Below, piece by piece: positions 7,001 through 12,961 of a stretch of DNA of 16,429 nt. This stretch comes from Bacteroidota bacterium. GTDB lineage: Bacteria; Bacteroidota; Bacteroidia; Chitinophagales; Chitinophagaceae. Under the pieces are notes generated by a model. It had not been told where the DNA came from and made no database searches. It saw only the letters and a list, made by a program, of their open reading frames with translations. The stretch is taken from NCBI GenBank assembly GCA_023426425.1, contig JAFAAT010000144.1, positions 1 through 16,429 on the forward strand, read 5' to 3'. The stretch's first letter is position 1; each line of letters begins with the position of its first letter. A program made the translations under genes and the position numbers.

Positions 7001-9119
7001 GGACAATGGCGACTACAAATGGACCAACAGTTCTTTCATCTACCTGGCCAATGGCACTCCCGGCTGGAATCAGTCGCACTACTTCCAGTACAAAAAGAAC
7101 GGCTTTAATGGCCTGACCTACGAGTCCGACCGCGTCTTCAAATACCCTACAGGAAGCAATCTGCTTACGGTCTACCAGGCAGTTTTCAGTGAAAACGGCA
7201 CCACTCCATGGAATACAGCAGACTATGTAAAGGTGATGTTCAATGGCAACGATATCCAGCGCCTGGGCTGCTGGCCCTGGGACGGTACCCTACAGATTAT
7301 GGTCTTTGATCCCACAACCAACGCCCCCTGGAAAAACGACTCCCTGAACGGAACCTCAGGTGCCTACCCATCCTGCGCCACCAACAGAAATATCTACGCA
7401 TTCGAATTCCCCGTCTGGGAAACCAACGGCCGTAACAAAGCCAAACATTTCCTCGATAGCATTCCCATAGGTCATTTCGTCCTCGTAAGAAATATCATCA
7501 ACCTCGGCAAGTACACCGAATCCTATGCCGAAGACTGGAAAGCCGACACCACCGTCAACGGCCCCGGCAACTCCCTTTACCACTCTCTCAAGAACATGGG
7601 CTTCAGCCAGCTCGACTCTTTCAACCAAAAGCGGGTCTTCATTTTCTTCAGCAAAAAGAACGACAACTCCTATCCCGTCCACCAATACTTCGGCCAGAAC
7701 ATTCAGGATACGCTGATGAAAGATTTCGTACTTCCCACCTTCCGCACCTCCGGTCAGATGAACAGTACGGTCATCGGACCCGCCCGCCAGTGGAATCAGC
7801 TAAAATGGGCTTTCAGCGCCAGGGACAATAAACCACAAAACGACAAGCCTTTTGTCAACGTCATAGGCATAGACACCAATAACGCCAGCACCATCCTCTA
7901 CTCAGGCATCGCAAAGGACACCACCCTCTCCTTTATCAGTGCAGCCCAATACCCCAACCTCCGCCTGGTCTGGACCAGCGCCGACTCTGTCGACCTCACC
8001 AGTCCCCAGCTCAACTATTGGCGCGTGCTCTACAGCCCTGTGCCAGAAGCCGCCCTCAACCCCGCCGCACACCTGGTCTTCAAAGACAGCCTTGATGCAG
8101 GCCAGATGATGGATTTCTCAGTAGCCATCGAGAACCTCACCGACATACCCATGGACAGCATGCTGGTCAGGTACAAGGTCATCGACGAAAACAGCGTCAC
8201 TCATCTACTGGGCGACAGACGCTATAAAAACCTGGCAGGAGAAGACACACTCCACGCCTCCATCTCCTTCGACCCTATCTCCTATCCGGGCAGGAATGTA
8301 TTCTTTATAGAAGCAAACCCCGACAACGATCAGCCGGAACAATATCACCCCAACAACCTGGGCTACCTGCCTTTCGAAGTCATCGCCGACAAAAGAAATC
8401 CGCTGCTCGACGTCACCTTCGATGGCATCCACATCCTCGACCGCGACATCGTCTCTGCCAAGCCTTTCATCAAGATCACGCTCAAAGACGAAAACAAATA
8501 CCTCCGCCTCGACGATACTTCCTTGCTTCTGCTAAGGATCCGCTATCCTGATGCCAACCACACCAGTCAACCGGTCGTCATTCCCTTCGATGGCACCATC
8601 TGCAAGTTCATCCCCGCCAAACCGGGCGAACGCAACGAAGCAGTCATCGAATACCGCCCCACCTTCACCCAGGACGGCATCTACGACCTCATGGTCAATG
8701 GACGCGACAAAGCAGACAACGTAGCCGCCGCCAGCGACTACCAGGTCTCCTTTGAAGTCATCAACAAATCCACCATCACGAACATCCTCAATTACCCCAA
8801 TCCATTCTCCACCTCCACCGCATTTGTATTCACCCTCACCGGCTCTCAGGTGCCCACACAGTTCAAGATCCAGATCATGACGGTCACTGGAAAGGTCGTG
8901 CGTGAAATCACCAAACAGGAACTCGGACCCATCCACGTCGGCCGTAACATCACAGAATACAAATGGGACGGTAAAGACCAGTACGGCCAAATGCTCGGAA
9001 ACGGCGTCTACCTCTACCGCGTAGTCACCGCCCTCGATGGCAATAACATCGAAAAGCGCCAGAGCGCCGCCGACCGCTTCTACAAAAATGGCTATGGCAA
9101 AATGTACATTATGAGATAG
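4068..9119 (+). CDS. porU2: T9SS C25-family cysteine peptidase (sortase), PorU2-like
   Basis: 1683 residues. A signal peptide is cleaved near SFA/QQ (21/22). The N-terminal region (about 25-390) begins with a YKFKVGKDGVYRI block typical of PorU-type sortases. A peptidase C25 (gingipain) domain spans about 399-775. Its catalytic dyad is visible: His644 in HGHATPNG, matching gingipain GHG, and Cys674 in ALGCDVAQ, 30 residues later (33 in RgpB). About 800 residues of beta-rich Ig/CARDB-like sequence follow, starting near PDYHVGADR (about 780). A C-terminal T9SS/FlgD-like domain starts at NYPNPF (1575-1580) and contains YKWDGKDQYG and GNGVYLYRV. PorU sortases cut the C-terminal signal of T9SS cargo and link cargo to lipopolysaccharide on the cell surface. 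This protein is longer than canonical PorU (about 1150-1300 residues) and fits the PorU2 variant. It follows the PorV2-like gene by 9 bp and ends at a strong terminator. It could instead be a surface C25 protease rather than a sortase. Confidence 0.8.
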   Translation: MNKIKCFLSVLCFLAGSQSFAQQYGNEWIDYSRTHYKFKVGKDGVYRINKNTLDAAGLSSVSGNQFILYRDGKEVPIFVSNSGSLGANDYIEFYGRKADGSLDKQLYEDPQWLPNENISLFTDSAAYFLTYNTQTNHERFIQVPNNIPGTPPPLTPFCLFTVNQSFTKQFVSGRNVVDQEHIPLSLFDRGEGYVDTLIGVWLPLNYSVPTPNVASVSATARIQFSVVRNAYTALQLPFTASMNNQQLVAANLHQYSTNHFTANTSTNSLSANNSFQFAATPVGGNYDAYGISYIEIEYPRNFDISGQHTLPFRLNPSSSAEYLEFTGFSGSATPRLYDLTNKKVYDGNTSVAGKVRFMLDPSFTERELVLYTEPSAAVAPIPSLETISFTNFSNAANQGKYIILTHRNYEAITNGRNYIDDYKNYRASLTGGGYNVVVADVKELYDQFAYGTDIHPLSVRNFLRFAYDKWTSNRPENLFIVGRGLLYHKYRSYLQNPTLYPYTAIVPTYGDVGADMNFVNFLPGRKQAMNVGRLSAWNPQEIGVYLDKVKAYEAAITSPAMPTHQQDFWKKQVLHIVGGKTKSEQEGTLLPTMQNAAAIISDTAYGGQVTTILKNTTNPIDQINNKSIDSLVNNGLSLITFHGHATPNGFELNLNNPESYNSSPRLPHFIALGCDVAQIYNLSSSIRTVSERYLSTPTGGSVSMIASNTLQYPGFHAGYLATVYHSMGKRNYGGTIGDHHHFAYDSLLNIASDFNYFHLESMILQGDPALPLFSPQKPDYHVGADRISSIPANVTTDLDSFRLRIVAFNLGRAVKDTVSVRVEHINPAATSTVVSTFKLIHLLNSDTAFVSVPLDKQNDLGLNKYRVTIDYDNKFDEMSEANNTATLELFIYSDNLVPVYPHEFAIINKQNITLKASTLNPFRQMGRYRLELDTTELFNSPLKQQALISSPGGVIKWTPSISFNDSTVYYWRTAFDSLDNGDYKWTNSSFIYLANGTPGWNQSHYFQYKKNGFNGLTYESDRVFKYPTGSNLLTVYQAVFSENGTTPWNTADYVKVMFNGNDIQRLGCWPWDGTLQIMVFDPTTNAPWKNDSLNGTSGAYPSCATNRNIYAFEFPVWETNGRNKAKHFLDSIPIGHFVLVRNIINLGKYTESYAEDWKADTTVNGPGNSLYHSLKNMGFSQLDSFNQKRVFIFFSKKNDNSYPVHQYFGQNIQDTLMKDFVLPTFRTSGQMNSTVIGPARQWNQLKWAFSARDNKPQNDKPFVNVIGIDTNNASTILYSGIAKDTTLSFISAAQYPNLRLVWTSADSVDLTSPQLNYWRVLYSPVPEAALNPAAHLVFKDSLDAGQMMDFSVAIENLTDIPMDSMLVRYKVIDENSVTHLLGDRRYKNLAGEDTLHASISFDPISYPGRNVFFIEANPDNDQPEQYHPNNLGYLPFEVIADKRNPLLDVTFDGIHILDRDIVSAKPFIKITLKDENKYLRLDDTSLLLLRIRYPDANHTSQPVVIPFDGTICKFIPAKPGERNEAVIEYRPTFTQDGIYDLMVNGRDKADNVAAASDYQVSFEVINKSTITNILNYPNPFSTSTAFVFTLTGSQVPTQFKIQIMTVTGKVVREITKQELGPIHVGRNITEYKWDGKDQYGQMLGNGVYLYRVVTALDGNNIEKRQSAADRFYKNGYGKMYIMR

Positions 9120-9152
9120 TTTCTTCCACCTCTTCCACCAGGATCAATAACG

Positions 9153-9182
9153 AAGCGGGAACAACAAACTCCCGCTTTTTCA
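9153..9182 (+). terminator. Rho-independent terminator of the PorV2/PorU2 operon
   Basis: AAGCGGGA (9153-9160) pairs perfectly with TCCCGCTT (9170-9177) around a 9-nt loop, and the stem runs into a T-tract (9176-9180). It starts 33 bp after the PorU2 stop and separates this operon from the PorG-like gene. Confidence 0.85.
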
Positions 9183-9400
9183 TATTAATAGAATCACTCA
9201 ATTTATCCCGGCCCAAAGCCTCCCAAACCGGGCTTCAACTCCTCAGTTTTTTTTTTGTGAACAAAGGTTACGCAAAGATTACGCAAACGTTACACAAACG
9301 TTACCCTAATGCTTCCCCCAGACCCCCCAGTCGCACCTCATTTCCAGCCGCCCACCGCCTCCAATTTTTCCCTCCTGTAAATACCCTTACTTTCACTGAT
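9183..9400. other. Intergenic region between PorU2 terminator and PorG-like promoter
   Basis: No credible coding sequence or RNA gene. It holds a weak CCGG-type inverted repeat (CCCGG 9207-9211 with CCGGG 9228-9232), a run of ten Ts (9247-9256), the second 11-bp tandem array (9263-9306), and a C-rich stretch (about 9307-9375) with no recognisable structure. Confidence 0.6.
9263..9306. repeat. 11-bp tandem array, four units around AAACGTTACGC
   Basis: Four contiguous 11-bp units are AAAGGTTACGC, AAAGATTACGC, AAACGTTACAC and AAACGTTACCC, starting at 9263, 9274, 9285 and 9296. All share AAAnnTTAC. The array lies between the PorU2 terminator and the PorG-like promoter, about 95 bp before the latter. 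Short GCAAAG-rich tandem repeats are, as I recall, common between genes in Bacteroidota, so it may belong to a dispersed family. The sequence is unrelated to the 2497-2550 array but has the same period. Confidence 0.85.
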
Positions 9401-9430
9401 TTTGTTTTTCAAAAATTGTTACTATCTTTC
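9401..9430 (+). promoter_or_regulatory. Promoter of the PorG-like gene
   Basis: TTTG (9401-9404) and TATCTTTC (9423-9430) are separated by 18 bp. This matches the Bacteroidota -33 TTTG and -7 TAnnTTTG layout with one mismatch in the last -7 base. The predicted start is near 9437, giving a leader of about 22 nt before the TTG start codon at 9459. Confidence 0.55.
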
Positions 9431-9458
9431 GCTATCGTCATACTAAAATAGAAGCGTC

Positions 9459-10343
9459 TTGAAACGGATTTTACTCTCGCTGCTCATACTTATTCCCTTT
9501 TGTGTAGCTGCTCAACGCCCTGCTCCCAGACCGCACCATGAGATCGGATTATTTGCTGGCGTCAGCAATTATTATGGGGATCTACAGTCCGAGTGGTTTC
9601 CAGAATACGGTTACAAGCCTAACATGGGTATAATATACAAGTACTTCATGCACCCTCGCATCGGCTTCAGGTTTGGTGCCAACTACACCCGCCTCACCGC
9701 AGCCGACAGCCTTTCAAGCATCCCCTTCAACCAGCAACGTAACCTCCGCTTCGAAACCGGACTCTTTGAGGTCCACGGCGGCGTGGAAATCAATCTCCTC
9801 GCAGTCGATTTCGACCGCGCCAAGATTAGCCCCTATGTTTTTGGTGGCATCGCAGTGTTCTACCACAATTCCTTCACCGACGGTCTCAATGGTGAAAAGG
9901 TCTACCTCCGCCCACTCAGCACCGAAGGTCAGGGAATCCCCGTATACCCCGACAGGAAACAATACAACCTGGTCAACGCATCATTCCCCGTAGGTGGTGG
10001 TCTTAAGTTCTTTATCGGTAAAACTCTGATGATCACTACAGAAATCGGCTTCCGTTACACTACAACCGATTACCTCGACGACGTTAGCAAGTCCTACGTC
10101 CACAGAGATACGCTTTTCGCCTACCGTAGCCAGCAGTCTGTAGACCTTGCCTATCGTACCGACGAACTGCTCGGACCAGAAAGCCAGATGATCTATCCAA
10201 CTTACCAGACCCAGCGTGGCGACAGCAAAAGAAATGACTGGTACTGGTTCGGCGGCATCTCTGTTGCCTTATATCTCGATGCCTTCGGAAACATGAAGGA
10301 GTACTGGCAGGCTAACTGCCCCGGACTCTTCGGACGCAGGTAA
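9459..10343 (+). CDS. PorG-like outer-membrane beta-barrel protein (DUF6089 family)
   Basis: 294 residues with a signal peptide (hydrophobic 4-16, cleavage near VAA/Q, 18/19). The N-terminal block HEIGLFAGVSNYYGDLQ (27-43), the TDYLDDVS segment (203-210) and RGDSKRNDWYWFGG (253-266) are characteristic of the DUF6089 barrel family, which as I recall includes PorG of Porphyromonas gingivalis. PorG is an outer-membrane T9SS component that anchors the PorK/PorN ring. The canonical porG gene sits beside uppS and bamA; here it does not, so this is more likely a paralogue serving the adjacent PorV2/PorU2 pair or another envelope role. The start is TTG at 9459, chosen because it immediately precedes the charged start of the signal peptide (KR) and lies about 22 nt after the predicted transcription start. 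It is a separate transcription unit with its own promoter and terminator. Confidence 0.75.
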   Translation: MKRILLSLLILIPFCVAAQRPAPRPHHEIGLFAGVSNYYGDLQSEWFPEYGYKPNMGIIYKYFMHPRIGFRFGANYTRLTAADSLSSIPFNQQRNLRFETGLFEVHGGVEINLLAVDFDRAKISPYVFGGIAVFYHNSFTDGLNGEKVYLRPLSTEGQGIPVYPDRKQYNLVNASFPVGGGLKFFIGKTLMITTEIGFRYTTTDYLDDVSKSYVHRDTLFAYRSQQSVDLAYRTDELLGPESQMIYPTYQTQRGDSKRNDWYWFGGISVALYLDAFGNMKEYWQANCPGLFGRR

Positions 10344-10365
10344 TTGCTGCAATCAAGAAATAAAT

Positions 10366-10399
10366 AAAGCTGACCGTGAGGCCAGCTTTTCCTTTTTTA
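10366..10399. terminator. Bidirectional terminator between PorG-like gene and tag
   Basis: AAAGCTGACC (10366-10375) and GGCCAGCTTT (10380-10389) form a 10-bp stem with loop GTGA. There is one A·C mismatch on the plus strand, which becomes a G·U pair in the minus-strand transcript. T-rich sequence follows the stem in both directions: TTTTCCTTTTTT on plus and ATTTATTT on minus. It ends both the PorG-like gene and the convergent tag operon. Confidence 0.8.
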
Positions 10400-10429
10400 T
10401 AACTCAGACAGCTTCAGTGGCGGCAGTAC

Positions 10430-11005
10430 TTACTTCTGCACCGCCTTATGCCTCTTACACCCCACAAGATGATCGTTTACCATACCCGCTGCCTGCATAA
10501 ACGCATAGCAGATCGTTGACCCCACAAACTTAAATCCCCGCTTCTGCAGGTCCTTGCTCATGGCATCCGACTCCGGCGAGCGGGCCGGTATCTGGCTGGA
10601 ACTGCTCCATTTATTCACCAGCGGCTTATGGTTCACAAACTGCCAGATATATTTGTCAAAGCTGCCAAACTCTTTCTGTGTCTCCAGGAACAAGCGCGCA
10701 TTCGTACTGGTCGCCAGTATCTTCAACCGATTTCTGATTATCCCCGCGTCCTGCATCAATGCCTCGTGCTTCTTATCAGTGTACCTGGCAATCTTCACCG
10801 GGTCAAATCCATCAAATGCCTTCCTGAAATTCTCGCGCTTGTGCAGTATGGTCTTCCAGCTTAGCCCGGCCTGAAACGCATCCAGCACCATAAACTCAAA
10901 AATCTTCAGGTCATCATGCACCGGACTGCCCCATTCCTCGTCATGGTATTTGATCATGAGCTCATCCTCACCCGGCCAGGTACAGGAACCATTTTGTGCG
11001 CACAT
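10430..11005 (-). CDS. tag: DNA-3-methyladenine glycosylase I
   Basis: 191 residues, close to E. coli Tag (187). It removes 3-methyladenine from alkylated DNA, starting base-excision repair in the cytosol. The family zinc site is complete: Cys8 and His21 at the N-terminus, His179 and Cys183 in NDHLVGC. Conserved blocks include YHDEEWG (20-26), FQAGLSW (44-50), QDAGIIRNR and KRGFKFVGSTICYAFMQA. The residue aligned with E. coli Glu38, part of base recognition, is Asp42 here, a conservative change. The ATG at 11005 gives the typical MCxxxGxCTWPG-type start with the zinc Cys near the end; the frame is open 18 codons further upstream but that would reach into hisS. It is the last gene of the operon, 22 bp after hisS. 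Confidence 0.95.
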   Translation of the reverse strand: MCAQNGSCTWPGEDELMIKYHDEEWGSPVHDDLKIFEFMVLDAFQAGLSWKTILHKRENFRKAFDGFDPVKIARYTDKKHEALMQDAGIIRNRLKILATSTNARLFLETQKEFGSFDKYIWQFVNHKPLVNKWSSSSQIPARSPESDAMSKDLQKRGFKFVGSTICYAFMQAAGMVNDHLVGCKRHKAVQK

Positions 11006-11027
11006 TGTTTTAGTATTTGAGGTGAAT

Positions 11028-12410
11028 TTACCCAAGTTGTTCGATGGCCTGTTCCACACTCACCATCTCCTGCTTCCCTGTGGTAAAGTCCTTCAGACTT
11101 ACCAGGTTCTGCTTCCGTTCCTCCTCCCCAGGCAGTATCACAAAAGGTATGTTCCTCTTGTGCGCATACTTCATCTGCCTGTCAAACTTCGCCGCATCCG
11201 GAAAGATCTCTGCATTCACACCCGCCTCCCGTATACGCTTCAATACCGATAAGGCATACTCCTCTTCAGGCCCGCCAAAGTTCACTATCATCACCTTTGT
11301 ATCCGTAGCAATCGCCTCCGGAAATAGGTTCAGTTCCTGAAGTACATCGTAGATCCTGTCTATCCCAAAGGATACACCCACACCAGACATCCCCTTCAGT
11401 CCAAAGAGGCCCGTCAGGTCATCATATCGTCCGCCCCCGCCAATGCTTCCCATCTTCACTGCCGTGGTTGTCACTTCCATGATGATACCGGTATAGTAAT
11501 TCAACCCCCTGGCAAGGCGCACATCTACTTCCAGTTCAGATTTATATTCACCCGTAGCCACACTTGAGTGATAGGCTAGCGTTTTCCTCAGTTCATTAAT
11601 CCCTTCAAGGCCTTCTTCACTGCCAGCCATCAGCTTCTCAAAAGCTTCCAACTTCTCCTCATTAGAGCCATACACACTCACCACCTCTTCTATCTTCTTC
11701 AGCTGATCTTCTGTCAGGCCTCTTGCAATCAACTCTTTTGCTACTCCTTCCCAGCCAATCTTATCAAACTTATCGAGGGCCACCGTGATATCCACCATCT
11801 TCTCCGGCAGGCCCACCAGTTGCGCCAGTCCCATCAACAGTTTTCTGCTATTGATCTTCACAGTCACATTAGGGATGCCGAGTTGGTCAAACGCCTCCTG
11901 GTAGATGGTCAGCAGTTCTGCCTCGTTCAGCAAAGAATTACTTCCCACCACATCACAGTCACATTGCCAAAACTCCCTGTACCGCCCTTTCTGTGGTCTA
12001 TCAGCACGCCACACCGGCTGCATCTGGTACCGCCGAAAGGGAAATGCAATCTCATTCTGGTGCATGACTACATACCGCGCAAAGGGTATGGTCAGGTCAT
12101 ACCTCAAAGCCCTTTCTGTGATAGCCGGCGTGCTGTATGGCTTGTCCAGCATCTGACTCCACTCCATATTCAGGGCTATCTTATCCTTCTTTTCATGAAG
12201 GCCGTTGTTCAGGATCTTAAATATCAGCCGGTCACCTTCCTCTCCATACTTGCCGGTAAGGGTCACCAGGTTCTCCATCGCAGGTGTTTCCAGTGGCTGA
12301 AATCCGTGACGGGTGAAGATATTCTTCAGTGTCTGGAGGATATATTGCCTTCTTTTGACTTCCTCTGGTGAAAAATCCCGGGTTCCCTGCGGTATGGATG
12401 GTTTGGACAT
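11028..12410 (-). CDS. hisS: Histidyl-tRNA synthetase
   Basis: Class II aminoacyl-tRNA synthetase of 460 residues; it charges tRNA-His in the cytosol. Visible features, in order: the N-terminal PQGTRDFSPEE block (7-17); LRYDLTIPFARYV (102-114); motif 2 around RYQMQPVWRADRPQ (127-140) followed by YREFWQCDCDVVG (144-156); the histidine-specific ARGLNYYTG (300-308); GGGRYDDL (325-332); and motif 3 GVSFGIDR (345-352). A C-terminal anticodon-binding domain covers about 372-455. Slightly longer than the E. coli enzyme (424), as in other Bacteroidota, mainly from a charged insert at about 210-270. Start ATG at 12410. It lies 27 bp after the tyrosine phosphatase gene and 22 bp before tag on the same strand, so transcription probably comes from the promoter at 12911-12939. 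Confidence 0.98.
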   Translation of the reverse strand: MSKPSIPQGTRDFSPEEVKRRQYILQTLKNIFTRHGFQPLETPAMENLVTLTGKYGEEGDRLIFKILNNGLHEKKDKIALNMEWSQMLDKPYSTPAITERALRYDLTIPFARYVVMHQNEIAFPFRRYQMQPVWRADRPQKGRYREFWQCDCDVVGSNSLLNEAELLTIYQEAFDQLGIPNVTVKINSRKLLMGLAQLVGLPEKMVDITVALDKFDKIGWEGVAKELIARGLTEDQLKKIEEVVSVYGSNEEKLEAFEKLMAGSEEGLEGINELRKTLAYHSSVATGEYKSELEVDVRLARGLNYYTGIIMEVTTTAVKMGSIGGGGRYDDLTGLFGLKGMSGVGVSFGIDRIYDVLQELNLFPEAIATDTKVMIVNFGGPEEEYALSVLKRIREAGVNAEIFPDAAKFDRQMKYAHKRNIPFVILPGEEERKQNLVSLKDFTTGKQEMVSVEQAIEQLG

Positions 12411-12437
12411 GCCTCAAAAATATAAACTCAAAGTCAA

Positions 12438-12905
12438 TTAACGGTTCTCTGTGTACTTTGCTATTATAGCGTCACAAGTGGCCTCAATCATTTCGTAAAC
12501 AGGAATATACCCTTCCTCACCACCATACCAGGGGTCTGGTACAGACGCGTTACAGTTGTCCTCAAGCTCATTAAGGAATAGCGAAACCTTACTCATATCT
12601 GCCCGGCTTCCACCGCCAATATGCCTGATTTCCTCCAACACATCCTGCGCCATCGCATAGATCTTATCATAGCGGTTGAAATCTTCCCTTGTAAATCTTC
12701 TTGCCCGCTGGTCTGAAATGTCAATGCCATTCATCAGACAGACCTTCTGCGAAGAGCGGTGCGGGGGTTCACCCACATGACAGGATTCTGTCCCCGCAGA
12801 TTCTACTATCCAATCCAGTCCTTTCTGTTGCGCCTTATGCTTCAATACCCCCTCTGCTATAGGTGAGCGGCAGATATTCCCCAGGCAAACCATCAAAATT
12901 CGCAT
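12438..12905 (-). CDS. Low-molecular-weight protein-tyrosine phosphatase
   Basis: 155 residues, standard length for the family. The phosphate-binding loop CLGNICRS (7-14) matches C(X)5R-S with nucleophile Cys7 and Arg13, and the general acid is Asp124 in DPWYGG (124-129). It hydrolyses phosphotyrosine, or a similar small phosphomonoester, in the cytosol. In bacteria these enzymes often regulate exopolysaccharide tyrosine kinases, but no kinase is near. I chose ATG 12905 over the upstream TTG at 12923: the family begins directly with a strand such as MRILMVCLGN, and the TTG would overlap the predicted promoter. It is the first gene of a phosphatase-hisS-tag operon and diverges from the GT2 gene across 56 bp. 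If the phosphatase acts on envelope polysaccharide control, the adjacent glycosyltransferase would be a sensible context, but that is inference. Confidence 0.93.
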   Translation of the reverse strand: MRILMVCLGNICRSPIAEGVLKHKAQQKGLDWIVESAGTESCHVGEPPHRSSQKVCLMNGIDISDQRARRFTREDFNRYDKIYAMAQDVLEEIRHIGGGSRADMSKVSLFLNELEDNCNASVPDPWYGGEEGYIPVYEMIEATCDAIIAKYTENR

Positions 12906-12910
12906 GGGCG

Positions 12911-12939
12911 CAAATCTAGGCAATCACGAAGATTCCCAA
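12911..12939 (-). promoter_or_regulatory. Promoter of the phosphatase-hisS-tag operon
   Basis: On the minus strand TTG (12939-12937) is followed after 18 bp by TAGATTTG (12918-12911), an exact TAnnTTTG. The ATG lies only five bases after the -7 box, so the transcript would start at or very near the start codon, giving a leaderless or almost leaderless mRNA. Confidence 0.6.
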
Positions 12940-12961
12940 TGGTTAATTAACTTGCGGAGCA

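Noticed and set aside
8532..8990. Minus-strand ORF of 152 codons opposite the PorU2-like gene
   Set aside because: It is a shadow of the C-terminal domain coding sequence, Val/Gly/Asp-rich as expected from the complement of C-biased codons.
4068..9119. Surface-secreted gingipain-type protease as the primary call
   Set aside because: The PorU-like N-terminal block and the tight operon with a PorV-family gene favour a sortase role, though a protease remains a stated alternative.
9207..9256. Second terminator formed by the CCGG-type hairpin and the T10 run
   Set aside because: The stem is only 5 bp with a 16-nt loop, and its base is 14 nt from the T-tract, too far for a normal intrinsic terminator.
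11006..11059. Longer start for tag (18 extra codons)
   Set aside because: It would overlap the end of hisS. The ATG at 11005 places the zinc-binding Cys at residue 8, as expected for the family.
11820..12371. Plus-strand ORF of 183 codons opposite hisS
   Set aside because: It is antisense to conserved hisS motifs, and its translation has no domain signature.
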